DNA of 64,000 bases from Solitalea longa (GTDB taxonomy: Bacteria > Bacteroidota > Bacteroidia > Sphingobacteriales > Sphingobacteriaceae): positions 62,001 to 126,000 of the forward strand of contig NZ_PQVF01000008.1 in NCBI RefSeq assembly GCF_002920915.1. Direction: 5' to 3'. The translations under genes and the position numbers were made by a program. The notes below the pieces were generated by a model, which did no database searches, was not told the DNA's origin, and saw only the letters and a list, made by a program, of their open reading frames with translations. Within the stretch, counting starts at the first letter, position 1. Each line of letters starts with the position of its first letter. This document shows, one piece after another, positions 54,258 to 62,596 of this stretch.

Positions 54258-55586
54258 TTGGAAGCCACCCTTACAAATAAAATAAGCTTTAGAGAAATAA
54301 ATAGATTGGCAATACCCGCTTTACTGGCTGGTGTTGTTGAACCTGTTATTTCACTTACCGACCTTGTGATTGTTGGTCGTATCCCTTTTGATAAAACCGA
54401 AATAATTGCTGCAGTAGGTATTGCTGCTTCGTTGATATCAGCCATTACCTGGATCCTGGCCCAAACCAGTTCGGCTATTTCTTCAATTGTCTCACGCTAC
54501 CTTGGCTCAAAACGACTCCATGAACTTGATAGTTTGGTGGTACAAACCTTCATTTTCAGCTTAATGATGAGTTCAGTGGTAGTTATTGCTACACGCTACT
54601 TTTCTGTGGAAATATTTAAGCTGTACAATGCAAACGGAAAAATTCTGAACTATGCAGTTGATTATTTTAGGATCAGGATCTGGGGCTTCCCTTTTAGCTT
54701 GATTACTTTTACGCTTTACGGAGTTTTCAGAGGACTGCAAAATACAATCTGGTCAATGTATATTGGATTAATTGGCGGTTTCCTGCATATTTTCCTTGAT
54801 ATTTTATTGGTCTTTGGAATTCCCGGAATTATTCCCGCAATGAATATTGAAGGGGCAGCATACGCCAGTTTAATTACGCAAGTGTTAATGTGCATGGTGG
54901 CCATTTATTTCTTTATTAAAAAAACACCCTTTAAACTCAATCCCGGTAAATCTATTAACCCGGAATTATATAACCTGATGAGTCTAAGCATCAACCTGTT
55001 TCTAAGAGCAGCGGCCCTAAATTTTTCTTTTTATCTGGCTAATCGTTATGCGACCGGATATGGGAAAGAACAGATAGCAGCTCATGCCATTATTGCTAAC
55101 ATATTTTTACTGATAGCTTTTGTGATAGATGGATACGGAAATGCAGGTAATGCCATTTCGGGTAAATTACTCGGCTCGAAAGATTTCAAAAAGTTATGGT
55201 TATTGGGCATTGACCTTTCAAAAATAGTGCTGGTAGTAGCATTGGTTATTATGGTCTTTTGTGGTGCCGGCTATTTTTATATTGGAAAAATTTTTACTTC
55301 GGATGTTCATGTGTTAAAATTCTTCTACCAAACATTCTGGATATTAATTCTGATGTTACCCATTAATGCACTCGCCTTCTCATTTGATGCAATTTATAAA
55401 GGCTTGGGTGAAGCTATTTTCTTGCGAAACTTACTTATTGGCTCTACTTTCCTGGCTTTTATTCCATCCTTATGGTTATTTGATCATTTAAACATGGAGC
55501 TTTATGGCATTTGGGCGGCCTTTACCATTTTTATGCTTTACCGTTGTATTGGTTCCATCTGGAAATTTAAAGCTAAATACCAGTAA
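54258..55586 (+). CDS. MATE-family efflux transporter
   Basis: A 442-aa inner-membrane antiporter with about 12 segments, of the DinF-like branch. Family features are the N-terminal NRLAIPALLAGVVEPVISLTD and the internal second half beginning LMSLSINLFLRAAALNF. It probably exports drugs or metabolites using a Na+ or H+ gradient; the substrate is unknown. The start is TTG at 54258, one base after the rnhA stop, suggesting coupled translation. No ATG lies near it. Confidence 0.9.
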   Translation: MEATLTNKISFREINRLAIPALLAGVVEPVISLTDLVIVGRIPFDKTEIIAAVGIAASLISAITWILAQTSSAISSIVSRYLGSKRLHELDSLVVQTFIFSLMMSSVVVIATRYFSVEIFKLYNANGKILNYAVDYFRIRIWGFPFSLITFTLYGVFRGLQNTIWSMYIGLIGGFLHIFLDILLVFGIPGIIPAMNIEGAAYASLITQVLMCMVAIYFFIKKTPFKLNPGKSINPELYNLMSLSINLFLRAAALNFSFYLANRYATGYGKEQIAAHAIIANIFLLIAFVIDGYGNAGNAISGKLLGSKDFKKLWLLGIDLSKIVLVVALVIMVFCGAGYFYIGKIFTSDVHVLKFFYQTFWILILMLPINALAFSFDAIYKGLGEAIFLRNLLIGSTFLAFIPSLWLFDHLNMELYGIWAAFTIFMLYRCIGSIWKFKAKYQ

Positions 55587-55595
55587 TGTACGAAG

Positions 55596-55720
55596 TACGA
55601 TTTTAGAAGGGCAATTCAATTTTAGATGTACGATTTTAGATGTACGAATAAATAATCAATGCCAAACTCGTAATCTGAAATCAACAATCTTAAATCTAAA
55701 ATCTAAAATTTTTAGACTTC
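55596..55720. repeat. Intergenic repeat block with tandem 14-mers
   Basis: The 14-mer TTTTAGATGTACGA occurs twice in perfect tandem (55620-55633, 55634-55647), with a degenerate copy near 55596. Complementary TCTAAAAT words follow at 55691-55712, so the block can fold on itself. A short related stretch occurs at 59156-59190. Confidence 0.7.
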
Positions 55721-55756
55721 CCTAAATTTTATTTTCAACATAACTAATAAAATATT

Positions 55757-55764
55757 TACATTTG
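55757..55764 (+). promoter_or_regulatory. -7 box of the TonB-dependent receptor gene
   Basis: TACATTTG, perfect TAnnTTTG, 16 nt before the ATG. Confidence 0.55.
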
Positions 55765-55780
55765 GACAAACATTATCCAA

Positions 55781-58063
55781 ATGATCAGATATATCTACTT
55801 TTTAGCTTCTCTAACTTTTATATTTCTTGCAGCATCTACCTATGCACAAACAGGGATTGTAAAAGGTAAAATCAGTTCAGAAAAAAAACCTTTAGAAAAT
55901 GTACAGATTAGCTATAACGGGACTAAAAAAGCTTTTTTCTCTTCGGCAGATGGTTCCTATTTAATAGATAGCTTGCCAATTGGTAAAATCAAACTGTACT
56001 ATAGCTTATTTGGATATAGTGATGCGTTTAAAATTGTAGAGGTAAAAGCGAATGATACTGTTATTGTCAATATCAATTTAATAACAGAAACTACTCATCA
56101 ACTAAACGAAGTGGTAGTAAGCGGAACGATGAAAGAAGTTTCGAAATTAAACTCTCCTATACCTGTTGAAGTGTATACTCCAACGCTTTTCAAGAAAAAC
56201 CCCAGTCCAAGCATATTCGAATCATTGGGAATGATCAACGGCGTTCAACCGCAACTAAACTGTAATGTGTGCAATACCGGTGATATTCATATTAACGGCA
56301 TGGAAGGCCCCTACACCATGATTTTAATTGATGGAATGCCTATTGTAAGTAGCCTTGCAACGGTTTATGGTCTATCGGGCATACCCAACAGTATGGTTAA
56401 ACGAATTGAAGTGGTTAAAGGTCCGGCTTCTACACTTTACGGCTCCGAAGCAGTTGGTGGTTTAGTAAATATCATTACCAAAGAACCCGCATCCTCGCCC
56501 AGATTAAACACTGATTTATCGGGTACAGGTTATGGAGAGTACAATGCGGACATTGCCGGAAAACTGAAGGTAGGGAAATCGAGTACCCTGGTTGGCATTA
56601 ATTATTTCAATTATTCGGGGCGATACGATAAGAACCTGGACGACTTCACAGATATAACCTTGCAAAACCGAGCTTCCATATTTAATAAATGGACCATTCC
56701 ATTATCACAGAACCGCATGGCAAGTTTAGCCACTCGCTATGTATTTGAAAACCGTTGGGGTGGCCAGGTGAACTGGGATCAAAACTTTCGGGGTAGCGAC
56801 AGTATTTACGGCGAATCAATCAAAACTAACCGATTTGAATTATTAGGAAATTTTGAACTACCTAAACAGTTTGTAATTGATTACTCCTATAACTATCACT
56901 TACAAGATTCTTATTATGGAGTGACCAAGTTTTATGCGAATCAGCAGGTGGCCTTTTTACAATTACGCTGGACAAAAACATTAGGTAAACATGAGTTACT
57001 TTCGGGCTTACCTCTACGATATACCTATTACGATGACAACACCAGTGGAACCCAAACTTTAAGTAGAAACAATACTCCTGCTAAGACTTTTTTACCGGGA
57101 ATTTTTCTTCAGGATGAATGGAAATCCTCAGAAAAGCTTAGCATTTTAGCCGGCTTAAGGTACGACCACCACAATGAACATGGCAGTATTTTTACTCCAC
57201 GCTTAAGCTTTAAATATTCGCCGAATAATCGCAATACGTTTCGATTAAGTAGCGGAAATGGGTACCGTGTTGTGAACTTATTTACCGAAGATCACGCCGC
57301 CTTAACCGGTGCAAGAGAGGTAGTTATCAACAATGATCTGTTGCCGGAACGTTCATGGAATGCAAATTTTAACTACTCTACGCTTATTAGCCATCGAAAT
57401 GGTTTTATTAGTTTGGATGGAACTATATTTTACACATACTTTACTAACAAAATTACCGGCGACTTTTTATCTGACCCGCAAAAGATCATTTATGATAATT
57501 TATCAGGGTATGCAATCTCCAAAGGACTAACCTTAAACACCGACTTCAGTTTTACCAATGGTTTTAAGGTAATGATTGGGGCAACCTATATGGATGTTTA
57601 CCAAAAAGACAAGGATGCCGAAGGCTATCTGAAAACCACTCCTCAATTATTTGCACCAAAACTATCTGGAACCTATGCGGTGAGCTATACCATCAATCCA
57701 TGGAAATTATCAATTGATATAACCGGGAAGGTAAACGGTCCAATGTATTTACCGGTGGTACCTGATGACTACAGAGCCGAAAAATCACCATGGTACAACC
57801 TCATGAACTTGCAACTCACGAAGAAATTAGAAAATGGGTTGGAGATTTACGGAGGTTGTAAGAACCTGTTGAATTTTCTTCCTAAAAACCCAATTCTTCA
57901 TCCCGACGATCCATTCAATCAACCTGGAGGTAAATATTTCTTGTCAAATGGTAGTCCTAACCCAAGCTCCAATCCGTATAATTACACCTTTGATCCATCG
58001 TATAACTATGCACCAATGCAGGGCATCAAAGGATTCTTAGGAGTGAGATACAATTTAAAATAA
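55781..58063 (+). CDS. TonB-dependent outer-membrane receptor
   Basis: A 760-aa active importer. A signal peptide ends TYAQ. A carboxypeptidase-regulatory-like domain follows (about 23-110, GIVKGKISSEKKPLENVQI), then the plug (about 125-235, with MILIDGMPIV and IEVVKGPASTLYGSEAVGGLVNIITK) and a 22-strand barrel to the C-terminus. The plug has an unusual QPQLNCNVCNTGD stretch with two cysteines (CNVC). There is no SusD partner, so it is not a glycan SUS pair; a metal chelate, haem or cofactor is more likely. Monocistronic. Confidence 0.92.
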   Translation: MIRYIYFLASLTFIFLAASTYAQTGIVKGKISSEKKPLENVQISYNGTKKAFFSSADGSYLIDSLPIGKIKLYYSLFGYSDAFKIVEVKANDTVIVNINLITETTHQLNEVVVSGTMKEVSKLNSPIPVEVYTPTLFKKNPSPSIFESLGMINGVQPQLNCNVCNTGDIHINGMEGPYTMILIDGMPIVSSLATVYGLSGIPNSMVKRIEVVKGPASTLYGSEAVGGLVNIITKEPASSPRLNTDLSGTGYGEYNADIAGKLKVGKSSTLVGINYFNYSGRYDKNLDDFTDITLQNRASIFNKWTIPLSQNRMASLATRYVFENRWGGQVNWDQNFRGSDSIYGESIKTNRFELLGNFELPKQFVIDYSYNYHLQDSYYGVTKFYANQQVAFLQLRWTKTLGKHELLSGLPLRYTYYDDNTSGTQTLSRNNTPAKTFLPGIFLQDEWKSSEKLSILAGLRYDHHNEHGSIFTPRLSFKYSPNNRNTFRLSSGNGYRVVNLFTEDHAALTGAREVVINNDLLPERSWNANFNYSTLISHRNGFISLDGTIFYTYFTNKITGDFLSDPQKIIYDNLSGYAISKGLTLNTDFSFTNGFKVMIGATYMDVYQKDKDAEGYLKTTPQLFAPKLSGTYAVSYTINPWKLSIDITGKVNGPMYLPVVPDDYRAEKSPWYNLMNLQLTKKLENGLEIYGGCKNLLNFLPKNPILHPDDPFNQPGGKYFLSNGSPNPSSNPYNYTFDPSYNYAPMQGIKGFLGVRYNLK

Positions 58064-58180
58064 AGGGAATGATAAGACTTCTTTGAATTTGTAAATCATT
58101 GATATAAAAAACTTATAATCCGATCTATTTAAAAAATTGCGCGCTTGTAATCTATTATGAATTTAAGCTTACCTTGAGCA

Positions 58181-58642
58181 ATGGAAAAATCAAACCCAAC
58201 CATTTCGAGAATTAGCACAACTGATGGAGAAGAACTTTCGGTAGCTAAGGGAAAATACAGAATACTAATAGGTGGAGAACAAACAAATGGCAGTTATGCA
58301 GTAATTGAAATGAGGATACCTTCCAATGGAGGCCCTGCCCCGCATTCGCACGATCAGATTCAAGAAAGCTTTTATGTTGCCGAAGGTGAAATTGAGTTTA
58401 GTACAGAATCTGGAAAACTATTAGCCCGAAAAGGAGATTTTATAAATATTCCGTTGGAAGGTGGTGCACATGCTTTTAAAAATATTTCGGACACTACTGC
58501 ACTATTAATTTGTACGGTTATACCGGCTGGACTGGATAATATGTTTAAAGAAATAAGCAAAGTTGCTAGTCCAGAGGAAGCAAGATCCATTGGTGAGAAA
58601 AAGTATGGAATACGGTTTTATCCTCCAAATTTTCTTGATTAA
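58181..58642 (+). CDS. Cupin-domain protein
   Basis: A 153-aa single-domain cupin. Motif 1 is PAPHSHDQIQESFYVAEGEIEF (His, His, Gln and Glu as possible metal ligands) and motif 2 is GDFINIPLEGGAHAFKN with the late His. It probably binds a metal and acts as a small dioxygenase, isomerase or sensor; the substrate is unknown. It has no signal peptide and is monocistronic. It converges on the YdeI-like gene with 6 bp between stops. Confidence 0.87.
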   Translation: MEKSNPTISRISTTDGEELSVAKGKYRILIGGEQTNGSYAVIEMRIPSNGGPAPHSHDQIQESFYVAEGEIEFSTESGKLLARKGDFINIPLEGGAHAFKNISDTTALLICTVIPAGLDNMFKEISKVASPEEARSIGEKKYGIRFYPPNFLD

Positions 58643-58648
58643 CTAAAT

Positions 58649-59143
58649 TTATTTCTTCTTACCAGGCTTTGGCAATTTAATTCCCTGGGCTATATTATTA
58701 ATGGCACTTGCCATTCGTTGAATTTGAATTTCCTCGGATGCTGATGAAAATATCCATTGAACATAGTGAGATCGCTCCTCACTGGTAAACTGTTGAAATT
58801 TGGACCAGGCAACCGGGTCGTCTTCTAAACATTCCAAAAAAGTATCAGTTGAGACATCAATATCCAAGAACTTATAGAGCACAAGCTTTACCCAATCTCC
58901 TACTTCCTTCTTGATCTTCTTTCGAATTTCAGCTTTAACCGGCAGGAACAATTTGCCATTACCCAGCGGCATCAGATGGCTTTCAACTATTTCATACTCA
59001 TCGATAAATCCCTTTACCTTTAAATAATTAAAAGGTTTGGTATTAACCACTTCAAGTTCAATTGGGGCAAAGGTCCAGCCGCCCTTCATCGGAAACCTTT
59101 GAAGCTGCACGGTACTATCAATAATAAGATTGAGAGACGCCAT
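58649..59143 (-). CDS. DUF1905/YdeI-like (OmpD-associated) protein
   Basis: A 164-aa soluble protein. The N-terminal DUF1905 barrel (about 5-85, with MKGGWTFAPIELEV, LPLGNGKLFLPVKAEIRKKIKKEVGDWVKL-like content) is followed by a YdeI-type helical tail (PVAWSKFQQFTSEERSHYVQWI). Family function is unclear; some members are annotated as bacteriocin-protection proteins. The frame can be extended to 59188, but that adds residues from a repeat-like intergenic stretch, so ATG 59143 is chosen. Confidence 0.8.
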   Translation of the reverse strand: MASLNLIIDSTVQLQRFPMKGGWTFAPIELEVVNTKPFNYLKVKGFIDEYEIVESHLMPLGNGKLFLPVKAEIRKKIKKEVGDWVKLVLYKFLDIDVSTDTFLECLEDDPVAWSKFQQFTSEERSHYVQWIFSSASEEIQIQRMASAINNIAQGIKLPKPGKKK

Positions 59144-59155
59144 CAGAATTTTATT

Positions 59156-59190
59156 ACTATAAATCGTAAATCTAAATTCTAAAATCAAAC
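59156..59190. repeat. Short AT-rich repeat related to 55596-55720
   Basis: AAATCTAAATTCTAAAATC-type words match the TAAATCTAAAATCTAAAAT part of the larger block 3.5 kb away. Confidence 0.5.
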
Positions 59191-59191
59191 T

Positions 59192-59767
59192 TTACTTCAC
59201 TTCCCCACCGGCACTATAGGCCTTTTGATACCAAGCTTGGTTAAAATCACTGATCATTACACCTTTGCTGGTTGAAGCGTGTACAAATCGGCCATTTTTA
59301 AGATAAACACCAACATGTGAATTTTTCTTCCCATCGTAATTCATAAGCACCACATCCCCTTCTTTTAAGCTGGTATAAGGTTTTACATCAAGTTCTTTAT
59401 AAATTTCTCCGGTTGTTCTCGGAATTACAAGATGGTAAACATTTTTGTATAAAAGGTTGGTAAAACCCGAGCAATCGATCCCTGATTTTGTCATTCCACC
59501 AATACGGTAAGGCACTCCCATCCATTCATCAATAAATCGGAATAATAACACATTATTAAGCTCATTTTCCTTTACTCCTAACTCTTGTGCATAATAACCT
59601 ATAATATACTTGTCTTTAACTGTTGAATAATTTGAAGCATTTAACTCGGTAACAGATTGATTTGAGTTCGGTTTGAGATGGGTATTACTAACATTCTTTT
59701 TAGTAGAACAGGCTGAAAAAGAAATTAAGCAAATAAATACGTACAGTTTGGTTTTAACGTTTTTCAT
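59192..59767 (-). CDS. NlpC/P60 family cell-wall peptidase, lipoprotein
   Basis: A 191-aa C40-family cysteine peptidase, likely a gamma-D-glutamyl-diamino acid endopeptidase acting on peptidoglycan. Lipobox ISFSAC (cysteine 20) anchors it. Catalytic motifs are GIDCSGFTNLLY (Cys), KNSHVGVYL (His) and FVHAS with the third His. Catalysis appears intact. It is divergent from the PD40 gene, with only 27 bp between start codons, so its promoter must lie in that gene's 5' end. Confidence 0.9.
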   Translation of the reverse strand: MKNVKTKLYVFICLISFSACSTKKNVSNTHLKPNSNQSVTELNASNYSTVKDKYIIGYYAQELGVKENELNNVLLFRFIDEWMGVPYRIGGMTKSGIDCSGFTNLLYKNVYHLVIPRTTGEIYKELDVKPYTSLKEGDVVLMNYDGKKNSHVGVYLKNGRFVHASTSKGVMISDFNQAWYQKAYSAGGEVK

Positions 59768-59782
59768 TCTAGATCTAATTAA

Positions 59783-59790
59783 TATTTTTG
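59783..59790 (+). promoter_or_regulatory. -7 box 4 nt from the PD40 gene start
   Basis: TATTTTTG, perfect consensus. With the offset seen at rnpB the transcript would start at the A of ATG 59795. Confidence 0.5.
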
Positions 59791-59794
59791 ATTC

Positions 59795-60829
59795 ATGAGC
59801 AAAATCAACGTGAAAATAGCGCAGTTCAGTTTAATTTCTTGTTTTTTAATTTCCACATTTCAACTGAAGGCACAAAAAGCAGAACCCAAAACCCTGGTAG
59901 ATATCCCTCTAGAAGCCAACAAAGCCTTGTACTATAGTTCGAATAAAACCGGTACTTATCAGATCTATAAAAAAACCGATTCGGCAGAAATCAGACTCAC
60001 CCAGGATGATGCCTTTAACTATTGGGGTATAAAAGTAGCTCCTGACAAGAAAAAATTCCTTTGTTACCGAGCTGCAAAAGGACTAATTATAAAAGATAAC
60101 AATTCACGGAACTCCGAGCTTTGGCTGTTTAATATGGATGGAGGCAATGGACAAAAGCTAATTGGATTAAGTGATAATAAATGGCGGGCACAAAGCTCCG
60201 CAAGTTGGTCACCGGATGGGAAACACCTTATAATGGCGGCAGAAATTAGTGATAAAGATGATTTCAACCGTAACCATTGGCATCTGTTTTTAACAGATTC
60301 TGTTGGAAAAAAGCCGGTTCAGCTTAGCACACGCTCAACCTCCTTTTCTGATCCTGTATTTTCACCAAATGGTAAATACATTGCCTATTCTGCCCTGCCA
60401 ACCGGAACACCCTACAGTTTATGTCCGACGAAGTTTATGGAGATCTATGTCTCTCAGATTGATTCGGCAAGCCAAAAAATTAAAAACGAACGTAAATTAA
60501 CTTCAAACGAATATCTTGATGGCAGACCCTGTTTTTTGAATGATAGTGAACACATTGCTTACAGCATTTCGCCTGGCTGCGTAAATGAAGTTGAGTATGT
60601 TGATTTGCAATTGGTAAACATTAGTGGAAAATCATACGATTTAAAAACCGATAAATCGGTTAAAACCAATACTATGGGAGCTGAAGATGGCTATATCTAT
60701 TTTCAGTACCGCCCAGGTTTAACCGGTAATTCTTGCATTGCACGTATAAAATCTGATGGTACCGGCTTTTCGATCATTTACCAGGGAAGTAATTTCAGTA
60801 TTATTAATCCGCAAATGATTGTTAACTAA
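59795..60829 (+). CDS. PD40/TolB-like beta-propeller protein, exported
   Basis: A 344-aa protein with a signal peptide ending LKAQ and a six-bladed WD40-like propeller: repeats such as YYSSNKTGTYQIY, ASWSPDGKHLIM and PVFSPNGKYIAYSA are the PD40 signature. The Pal-binding N-terminal domain of true TolB is absent, so this is a TolB-like periplasmic propeller of unknown partner. The start is ATG 59795; a GTG five codons later would also give a good signal peptide. A terminator follows. Confidence 0.85.
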   Translation: MSKINVKIAQFSLISCFLISTFQLKAQKAEPKTLVDIPLEANKALYYSSNKTGTYQIYKKTDSAEIRLTQDDAFNYWGIKVAPDKKKFLCYRAAKGLIIKDNNSRNSELWLFNMDGGNGQKLIGLSDNKWRAQSSASWSPDGKHLIMAAEISDKDDFNRNHWHLFLTDSVGKKPVQLSTRSTSFSDPVFSPNGKYIAYSALPTGTPYSLCPTKFMEIYVSQIDSASQKIKNERKLTSNEYLDGRPCFLNDSEHIAYSISPGCVNEVEYVDLQLVNISGKSYDLKTDKSVKTNTMGAEDGYIYFQYRPGLTGNSCIARIKSDGTGFSIIYQGSNFSIINPQMIVN

Positions 60830-60851
60830 GAACTTGTCACAATAAGCTATC

Positions 60852-60892
60852 AACAAAAGGTACGAGCTAAAGCTTGTACCTTTTGTTTTTTT
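60852..60892 (+). terminator. Terminator of the PD40 gene
   Basis: About 17-bp stem (AACAAAAGGTAC side with GTACCTTTTGTT side, then AGCT/AGCT near a 2-nt loop, one mismatch) ending in T7. Confidence 0.93.
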
Positions 60893-60964
60893 CATGGATA
60901 CAAAATTGTTACACTACTTTTTGTGTATTCCATTTAAGTTTAAGATTTACAATCCACAATATAT

Positions 60965-62536
60965 ATGAAGAAAGTTTACAAATTAACCATGTTCCTGTTC
61001 ATCACCGGTTTATCCACGGCTTTTGCACAGGACGAAAAAGTCGATCTGGAAGTGATCGACAAAATCAGAAATGAAGGAATGAACCATTCGAAAGTAATGG
61101 ACATTGCCTTTTACCTGACCGATGTTTCAGGGCCTCGTCTATCGAATTCAACCGGTTTAAAAAATGCTCAAAACTGGGCTGTTGAAACCTTTAAACAGTG
61201 GGGATTAATAAACCCTCATAAAGAAGAATGGGGTGAATTTGGCCGTGGTTGGGAGATTGAAAAATCATATATCGCCATGACTAAACCTTATTACCAGGTA
61301 ATGATTGGTTCACCAAAAGCATGGACCAATGGAACCAATAAGCAAATTAAGGGTAATGTAATGTTGGTTAAAATTAAGTCGGATAGCGATTTTGTAAAAT
61401 ATGCAGGTCAACTGAAAGGCCGAATTGTAATAATGGATGTACCCAGCACCATTAAAATTGGTTTTGAGGCTGATGCAAAACGCTATACCGACGAAGATCT
61501 TGAAAAAATGGCTTCTTATGCTGAAGCGAACCCTGCCGCAAAAGACACTTATTCTCCTAAGGCGATTCAGGATTACCGTGCCCGTAATACCATGCAGAAC
61601 AAGTTCCGTGAATTTTGTTTGAACGAAAAGGCGGCTATGATCATCAGCTACGGTCGTGGAAATACCGGAACTTATTTTACCAGCAATGGAGCCTCCTACG
61701 CAGTTGATGCTAAGCCTACCCTTCCGGAAATGGAAGTTTCGGCCGAGCACTACCAACGAATGATCCGTTTATTGAACGCTAATATTCCTGTAGAACTGGA
61801 GATCGATACTAAAACCAAATTTATACAGGATGATTTGAAAGGTTATAACGTCATAGCCGAAATCCCCGGAACCGATCCAGTACTGAAAGATGAAGTTGTA
61901 ATGCTTGGCGCTCACTTGGATTCATGGTTTGCCGCCACCGGGGCAACCGATAATGCTGCGGGAAGCGCTGTTGTAATGGAAGCTGTTCGTATCATTAAAT
62001 CATTGGATCTGAAACCCAAAAGAACGATCAGAGTTGCTTTATGGTCATCGGAAGAGCAGGGCTTGTTTGGCTCGAAGGGTTACGTTAAACAACATTTTGG
62101 AGATAAGACAACCATGACCTTAATGCCTGAGCATCAAAAGCTTTCTGCTTATTATAACCTGGATAATGGCACCGGAAAGATCCGTGGTATTTACACTCAA
62201 GGAAACAAAGCCATTATGCCCATTTTCAGCAAATGGTTAGAGCCATTTGCCAATCTAGGCGCAAGCACTGTTACCTTAAGCAACACCGGCGGAACTGATC
62301 ACCTTTCGTATGATGCCCTCGGACTACCCGGCTTTCAATTTATACAAGATGAGATGGATTACGGCACACGTACCCACCATACCAATATGGATACTTATGA
62401 CCGCCTGTCCGCTGAAGACTTAAAGCAAGCTTCCATAATTATGGCCGCTTTTGTTTACAATACGGCTGTTCGCGAGGCTAAAATGCCAAGAAAAGAATTG
62501 CCAAAAGCAACAGAAAAAGCTACCGGCAGCAAGTAA
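60965..62536 (+). CDS. M28-family zinc aminopeptidase with PA insert, exported
   Basis: A 523-aa secreted peptidase. A signal peptide (1 to about 19, TAFAQ) is followed by an N-terminal helical part, a protease-associated (PA) domain (about 120-270) and the M28 catalytic domain (about 305-510). Zinc ligands and active-site residues are visible in LGAHLDSWF, TGATDNAAGSAV, WSSEEQGLFGSKGY and GGTDHLSY, with the last His near RTHHTNMDTYD. It probably releases amino acids from peptides in the periplasm or outside. Monocistronic. Confidence 0.92.
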   Translation: MKKVYKLTMFLFITGLSTAFAQDEKVDLEVIDKIRNEGMNHSKVMDIAFYLTDVSGPRLSNSTGLKNAQNWAVETFKQWGLINPHKEEWGEFGRGWEIEKSYIAMTKPYYQVMIGSPKAWTNGTNKQIKGNVMLVKIKSDSDFVKYAGQLKGRIVIMDVPSTIKIGFEADAKRYTDEDLEKMASYAEANPAAKDTYSPKAIQDYRARNTMQNKFREFCLNEKAAMIISYGRGNTGTYFTSNGASYAVDAKPTLPEMEVSAEHYQRMIRLLNANIPVELEIDTKTKFIQDDLKGYNVIAEIPGTDPVLKDEVVMLGAHLDSWFAATGATDNAAGSAVVMEAVRIIKSLDLKPKRTIRVALWSSEEQGLFGSKGYVKQHFGDKTTMTLMPEHQKLSAYYNLDNGTGKIRGIYTQGNKAIMPIFSKWLEPFANLGASTVTLSNTGGTDHLSYDALGLPGFQFIQDEMDYGTRTHHTNMDTYDRLSAEDLKQASIIMAAFVYNTAVREAKMPRKELPKATEKATGSK

Positions 62537-62543
62537 TAAACTA

Positions 62544-62576
62544 AAAAACTCCCGCCATAATATGACGGGAGTTTTT
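62544..62576. terminator. Bidirectional terminator M28/mutS
   Basis: The 11-bp perfect stem AAAAACTCCCG/CGGGAGTTTTT with an 11-nt loop lies between convergent genes and has T-runs on both sides. Confidence 0.93.
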
Positions 62577-62596
62577 GCTTTTGCTTATCTCTTCAA

